Below, in pieces: positions 59,996 through 64,000 of a DNA stretch of 64,000 bases (positions are counted from its first letter, which is position 1; each line of letters opens with the position of its first letter). This DNA is from Begonia masoniana (taxonomy: Eukaryota > Streptophyta > Magnoliopsida > Cucurbitales > Begoniaceae), in the NCBI GenBank assembly GCA_022432975.1, contig CM039508.1:13548954-13612953 (forward strand). Direction: 5' to 3'. The notes below the pieces were generated by a model, which had not been told where the DNA came from, searched no databases, and saw only the letters and a list, made by a program, of their open reading frames with translations. The position numbers and the translations under genes were made by a program.

Positions 59996-61671
59996 TCAAT
60001 ACACATCGTTCTCATCACTTCAAGTTAAAACCTTGAATGTGAGATGGATAACTTAGGTTCTAACAACAAGTCATGTAACACTCAACCTCATTTGCTTGAT
60101 ACGTTCAGCTCTTTTGGAAAAAATCGATTGAAGTAAAGTATCTTATACTTCATGAAACGCATTACTAAGTCTTAATTACACGTCCGTGAAGGTTATTGGG
60201 TACTCAATACACGTCGTTCTCATCACTTCAAGTTAAAATCTTGAATGTGAAATGGATAACTTAGGTTCTAACCACAAGTCATGTAACACTCAACCTCATT
60301 TGCTTGATACGTTCAGCTCTTTTGGAACAAATCGATTGAAGTAAAGTTTCTTATACATCATCAAACGCATTACTAAGTCTTAATTACTCGTCGATGAAGG
60401 TTATTGGGTCCTCAATACACGTCGTTCCCATCACTTCAAGAAAAAACCTTGAATGTGAAATAGATAACTTAGGTTCTAACCACAAGTCATGTAACACTCA
60501 ACCTCACTTGCTTGATACGTTCAGCTCTTTTGGAACAAATCGATTGAAGTAAAGTTGCCTATACATCATCAAACGCATTACTAAGTCTTAATTACTCATC
60601 CATGAAGGTTATTGGGTACTCAATACACGTCGTTCTCATCACTTCAAGTTAAAACCTTGAATGTGAGATGGATAACTTAGGTTCTAACCACAAGTCATGT
60701 AACACTCAACCTCATTTGCTTGATACGTTCAGCTCTTTTGGAACAAATCGATTGAAGTAAAGTTTTTTATACTTCATCAAACGCATTACTAAGTCTTAAT
60801 TACTCGAACATGAAAGTTTTTGGGTCCTCAATACACGTCGTTCTCATCCCTTCAAGTAAAAACCTTGAATGTGAAATGGATAACATAAGTTCTAGCCACA
60901 AGTCATGTAACACTCAACCTCATTTGCTTGATACGTTCAGCTCTTTTGGAACAAATCGATTGAAGTAAAGTTTCTTATACATCATCAAACGCATTACTAA
61001 GTCTTAATTACTCGTCGATGAAGGTTATTGGGTCCTCAATACACGTCGTTCCCATCACTTCAAGTAAAAACCTTGAATGTGAAATAGATAACTTAGGTTC
61101 TAACCACAAGTCATGTAACACTCAACCTCACTTGCTTGATACGTTCAGCTCTTTTGGAACAAATCGATTGAAGTAAAGTTGCTTATACATCATCAAACGC
61201 ATTACTAAGTCTTAATTACTCGTCCATGAAGGTTATTGGGTACTCAATACACGTCGTTCTCATCACTTCAAGTAAAACCTTGAATGTGAGATCGGATAAC
61301 TTACGTTCTAACCACAAGTCATGTAACACTCAACCTCATTTGCTTGATACGTTCAGCTCTTTTGGAACAAATCGATTGAAGTAAAGATTCTTATACATCA
61401 TCAAACGCATTACTAAGTCTTAATTACTCGTCGATGAAGGTTGTTGGGTACTCAATACACGTCGTTCCATCACTTCAAGTAAAACCTTGATGTGAAATAG
61501 ATAACTTACGTTCTAACCACAAGTCATGTAACACTCAACCTCACTTGCTTGAAACGTTCAGCACTTTTGGAACAAATCGATTGAAGTAAAGTTGCTTATA
61601 CATCATCAAACGCATTACTAAGTCTTAATTACTCGTCCATGAAGGTTATTGGGTACTCAATACACGTCGTT
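59996..61671 (+). repeat. 208-bp satellite array
   Basis: Eight forward monomers in phase with the array left of the CRM-like element. The CGAACATGAAAG variant at 60805 lies 1,872 bp (nine monomers) from its copy at 51775 once the 7,158-bp insertion and duplication are removed. The CTCGTCGATGAAGG variant repeats at about 60390 and 61014 (624 bp). The last five bases, TCGTT, border the next LTR. Confidence 0.93.
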
Positions 61672-63037
61672 TGTAGGATCGAGATTTTTTAAGGGGGGGG
61701 GGGGTGAATTAGATATTTAAACTTAATTTAGTAATCTAGTAAATTTCTCTTGAAATTTTAGTTTGAATATTAATAGCAAACAAACATATAAAGTAAAGAG
61801 AGAGAGAGAGAAATTTAACACCAGGGTTTTTAACGAGGTTCGGCTAAACCTTGCCTACGTCCACGCTCCAAGGCTCCCCCTTGATGATTCTTAACCTTCT
61901 CCTCACAAGAATAAACTGATCGGAATTCCGGGCTCCGACAAACTGCCTTTACAGATTTTGATTGAACTTTTCGGGCGTCAATCCACAGCCTTTACAAATG
62001 ATTTAAGTTTGTAAAAATAAAGCACAGACTACTTTCTCACAGCAAGTGAATCTCAAGTTCGATTTTGGAGAAGTAGTGAAAATACAGAGTGGTGACTTTC
62101 GCAGCTTAGGGCTCAGAATTCAAATTGGCAAAAGTTAGTCTTCGAGTCTTTTCTTCTGCTTATATACTCTGTAAAGCTTCTGTCTTCAAATGGAAAAAAT
62201 GTTACCGTTGGGAAGCATCCGTACTGAAGCAGCTATCTGTTGTTTTTGTAAATGTTGTTCGTCGTCGCCATTAAAGATCTGGAGTTAATGTTGAAAACGA
62301 CGTCACTGTAGCTTCGCGGCTAGCTTTGAATTCTAGCGGCAGATGCAACTTATGAAGCAGAGACACGTCATCGGTGGATGCAGCTTGAAACACCATCTGC
62401 AGATGTATTTCAAAACGCTATCGGCAGATGTTTTCAAAACGCTATCGGCAGAAGTTTTCAAAACGCTATCGGCAGAAGATTTCAAAACGCTATCGGCAGA
62501 AGCTGCATAAATCTGCATCGGCAGATGATCCATTAAAAATATCGGCAGGAGAAACTTCAACTTCTATCGGCAGAAACAGCTTCAACTTCAATCGGCAGAA
62601 ACGTCTGCAAACGCCATCGGCAGATGAAGTTTGAAGTGCTGTCGGTAGAAGCAACATTAAGTTCCATCGGCAGGAGCCACATTAAATCGCCATCGGTAGG
62701 AGCCACATTAAATCGCCATCGGCAGATGTTCCTTCAATGCTATCGGCAGATGTTAGCTACTAAACGGCTTCTTCTTCTGTCGTTTAGCAATCGGCAGAAG
62801 CTTTCATTTCTTTGTCGTGTAACTATCGGTAGAAGCACGCGTTTCATCCCTGTTTTTCTATGAAGCTCTGTATACTCAAACCGATTTTATTAGACAACTA
62901 AAATACCCCTTTTAAGGGTATTTCCAAACAATCTTATATTCATAATTCCCATTTAATACACATAATCAAATTGTATACTTAATATACAAATACATCATCA
63001 AAAACAAATTATGACTTAAACACTCTATAAGTCAACA
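61672..63037 (-). mobile_element. 3' LTR of SIRE-like Ty1/copia element
   Basis: A 1,366-bp LTR on the minus strand (+ strand TGTAGGATCGAG...AAGTCAACA), inserted in satellite after ACACGTCGTT. Next to its right end the minus strand has a polypurine tract AAAAAGGGGGAGAT preceded by GTCATCATC, a signature I associate with SIRE/Maximus-type Ty1/copia elements. It contains a G run (about 61695-61705), a GA microsatellite (about 61798-61812) and a field of short ATCGGCAGATG-type repeats. The other LTR is outside the window. Confidence 0.7.
62330..62860. repeat. Field of ATCGGCAGATG-like repeats
   Basis: About 19 copies of a degenerate 11-bp motif, (A/T)TCGG(C/T)AG(A/G)(T/A)G, at 18-40 bp spacing. 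Part (about 62405-62510) is a clear 23-bp tandem repeat (AAAACGCTATCGGCAGAAG). The same motif forms the 60-bp repeat at 10640-11040. Confidence 0.85.
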
Positions 63038-63052
63038 ATCTCCCCCTTTTTG
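63038..63052 (-). other. Polypurine tract of SIRE-like element
   Basis: Minus strand CAAAAAGGGGGAGAT directly before the LTR. Additional GGGGGAG tracts on the minus strand at about 63100, 63115 and 63210 resemble the multiple polypurine tracts reported in this lineage. Confidence 0.75.
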
Positions 63053-63370
63053 ATGATGACAATCTAAGTATCTAAAAAGAATCATACTCTCCCCCATAAT
63101 ACTAACTCCCCCACAGTATAGGCATATATCCCAGAGTATGTAGCACTCATCATATCAAGACTAATTCACAGCATTACAGATACACAGAGATATGAAAAAT
63201 TTTCTCCCCCATTGACATTATCAAAAACAACCCAATATGCAGCAAGATAGCAGAGAAATAGCGAAAAGCAATGCATTCAACACAAGTCAGCACAAGATCA
63301 TAGTATGTTCGGTAAGGAATAATGTAGTCTGGAAAAGAAAGTTACATCTTAGAAAAATAAGAAATAAGCA

Positions 63371-64000
63371 CTATTTGAATAGATCTAAATAGCGATGCCA
63401 AAAGGCTTTCTGAACATAAAGGGGAAGTTCACGGTGGGGATTGAAATAGGCATCCACCAGAGTTTGAAGTGTAGCAAGATCTCGAGGGAGGGGTGGTTGA
63501 TAGACCACCAAATCCATGCAAGGAACAGGGGATGGAGAAGGTTCTCTGGAAACCACCATGTCCAGACATGAAGAAGGCTCTATAGAAGGATCAGCTGGAG
63601 AGACATCCATTGGATTGGCTGGAGCTGGAGAAGCAGCCAATGGACAAGCTGGAAGAGGGGAAGATTCAGGAGCAGAGGAAAAAGTAGGAAGTGTGAACTT
63701 GAGCTTAGCCTCATGAATATCCAGGGACATGAAGCGCACATCTTCAACAACATCAGGCCTGGAGAAGGGAAGAAACAAATCTTCAAAGCAAGTCTCTGGA
63801 ACATTGACAGAACTTGATAATTCGGGTTCAGGTGCAGGTTCAGGTGTCAAAGCGGCAATGGAAGATTGGAGTTTCTCAAGTTCCCGGACAACCATTCGCC
63901 TATCACCATCAACTTTCGTAGATAGCAGTCCAAGGCCTGTATCCAAAGCAATGCCCATGTCCTTCTGATTCTTATCAATTTGACTTTGGATGGTTCTGAG
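63371..64000 (-). CDS. 3'-proximal open frame of SIRE-like element, partial
   Basis: Minus-strand frame of at least 209 codons, open to the window edge at 64000, so the N-terminus is missing; an internal ATG at 63958 is probably not the start. The N-terminal part (LRTIQSQIDKNQKD through VVRELEKLQSSI) is charged and heptad-like, consistent with a short coiled coil. The middle is proline- and serine-rich with repeated PEPAPEPE- and PSPSP-type runs. The C-terminus ends VQKAFWHRYLDLFK. No RT, integrase or other known domain and no clear membrane segment is visible. Lying between pol (off window) and the polypurine tract, it occupies the place of the extra 3' frame (env-like or unknown) found in some SIRE-type elements. 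The function is unknown. Confidence 0.6.
   Translation of the reverse strand, partial: LRTIQSQIDKNQKDMGIALDTGLGLLSTKVDGDRRMVVRELEKLQSSIAALTPEPAPEPELSSSVNVPETCFEDLFLPFSRPDVVEDVRFMSLDIHEAKLKFTLPTFSSAPESSPLPACPLAASPAPANPMDVSPADPSIEPSSCLDMVVSREPSPSPVPCMDLVVYQPPLPRDLATLQTLVDAYFNPHRELPLYVQKAFWHRYLDLFK

Noticed and set aside
1..64000. A single preferred insertion site for all elements in the monomer
   Set aside because: Insertion points differ (after TACTCAAT, CAAGTCATG, CACGTCGTT, CTTAATT, AGTAAAAAC). Some lie close together, but the sample is too small to claim targeting.

Overview
The window looks like satellite-rich, probably pericentromeric or centromeric DNA of a flowering plant (likely a eudicot; I cannot name the species). 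I see no host protein-coding gene and no rRNA or tRNA gene. About half of the 64 kb, by summing blocks, is one tandem satellite with a 208-bp monomer. The rest is LTR retrotransposons inserted in the satellite or in one another, plus two 100-N scaffold gaps (23847-23946 and 42246-42345). The plant assignment rests on plant Ty3/gypsy polyproteins, primer-binding sites matching initiator tRNA-Met, a SIRE-like Ty1/copia end and a TRIM-like element.

Layout. 1-11554: satellite interrupted by two near-copies of one decayed minus-strand Ty3/gypsy insertion (299-2128 and 8098-10385), a solo LTR (5557-6335), a satellite block in reverse orientation (2129-4692) and a fragment carrying a 60-bp tandem repeat (10386-11554). 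11555-21553: about 10 kb of satellite, clean at first and very indel-rich from about 14.4 kb. 21554-24037: a TRIM-like pair, a minus-strand RT/RNase H remnant, 1.1 kb of unassigned DNA and a gap. 24480-30368: a full-length minus-strand Ty3/gypsy element with target-site duplication but most of its integrase missing. 30369-37779: satellite with a truncated LTR. 37780-42245: 3' half of another minus-strand Ty3/gypsy element, broken by a 2.8-kb LTR-like insertion and abutted by an oppositely oriented LTR. 42431-45962: inverted partial duplicate of the 24.0-27.6 kb region. 45519-52842: satellite, first reversed and then forward. 52843-59995: a complete, young Ty3/gypsy element resembling CRM (centromeric) chromoviruses. 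59996-61671: satellite. 61672-64000: 3' LTR and 3' internal end of a minus-strand SIRE-like Ty1/copia element.

How the parts relate. The satellite is the host array and the retroelements are insertions, several with exact 5-bp duplications of satellite sequence. Satellite variants recur at 9-monomer (1,872 bp) and 10-monomer (about 2,080 bp) distances, so the array has higher-order structure. Three Ty3/gypsy families here encode a similar basic C-terminal tail inside the LTR itself.

Quality. Base quality seems uneven. 1-4700 and about 14400-21550 carry a density of small indels typical of unpolished long reads, and many frameshifts in the 24-30 kb element are homopolymer indels absent from its duplicate. 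Array length, inversions and duplications should be treated as provisional.
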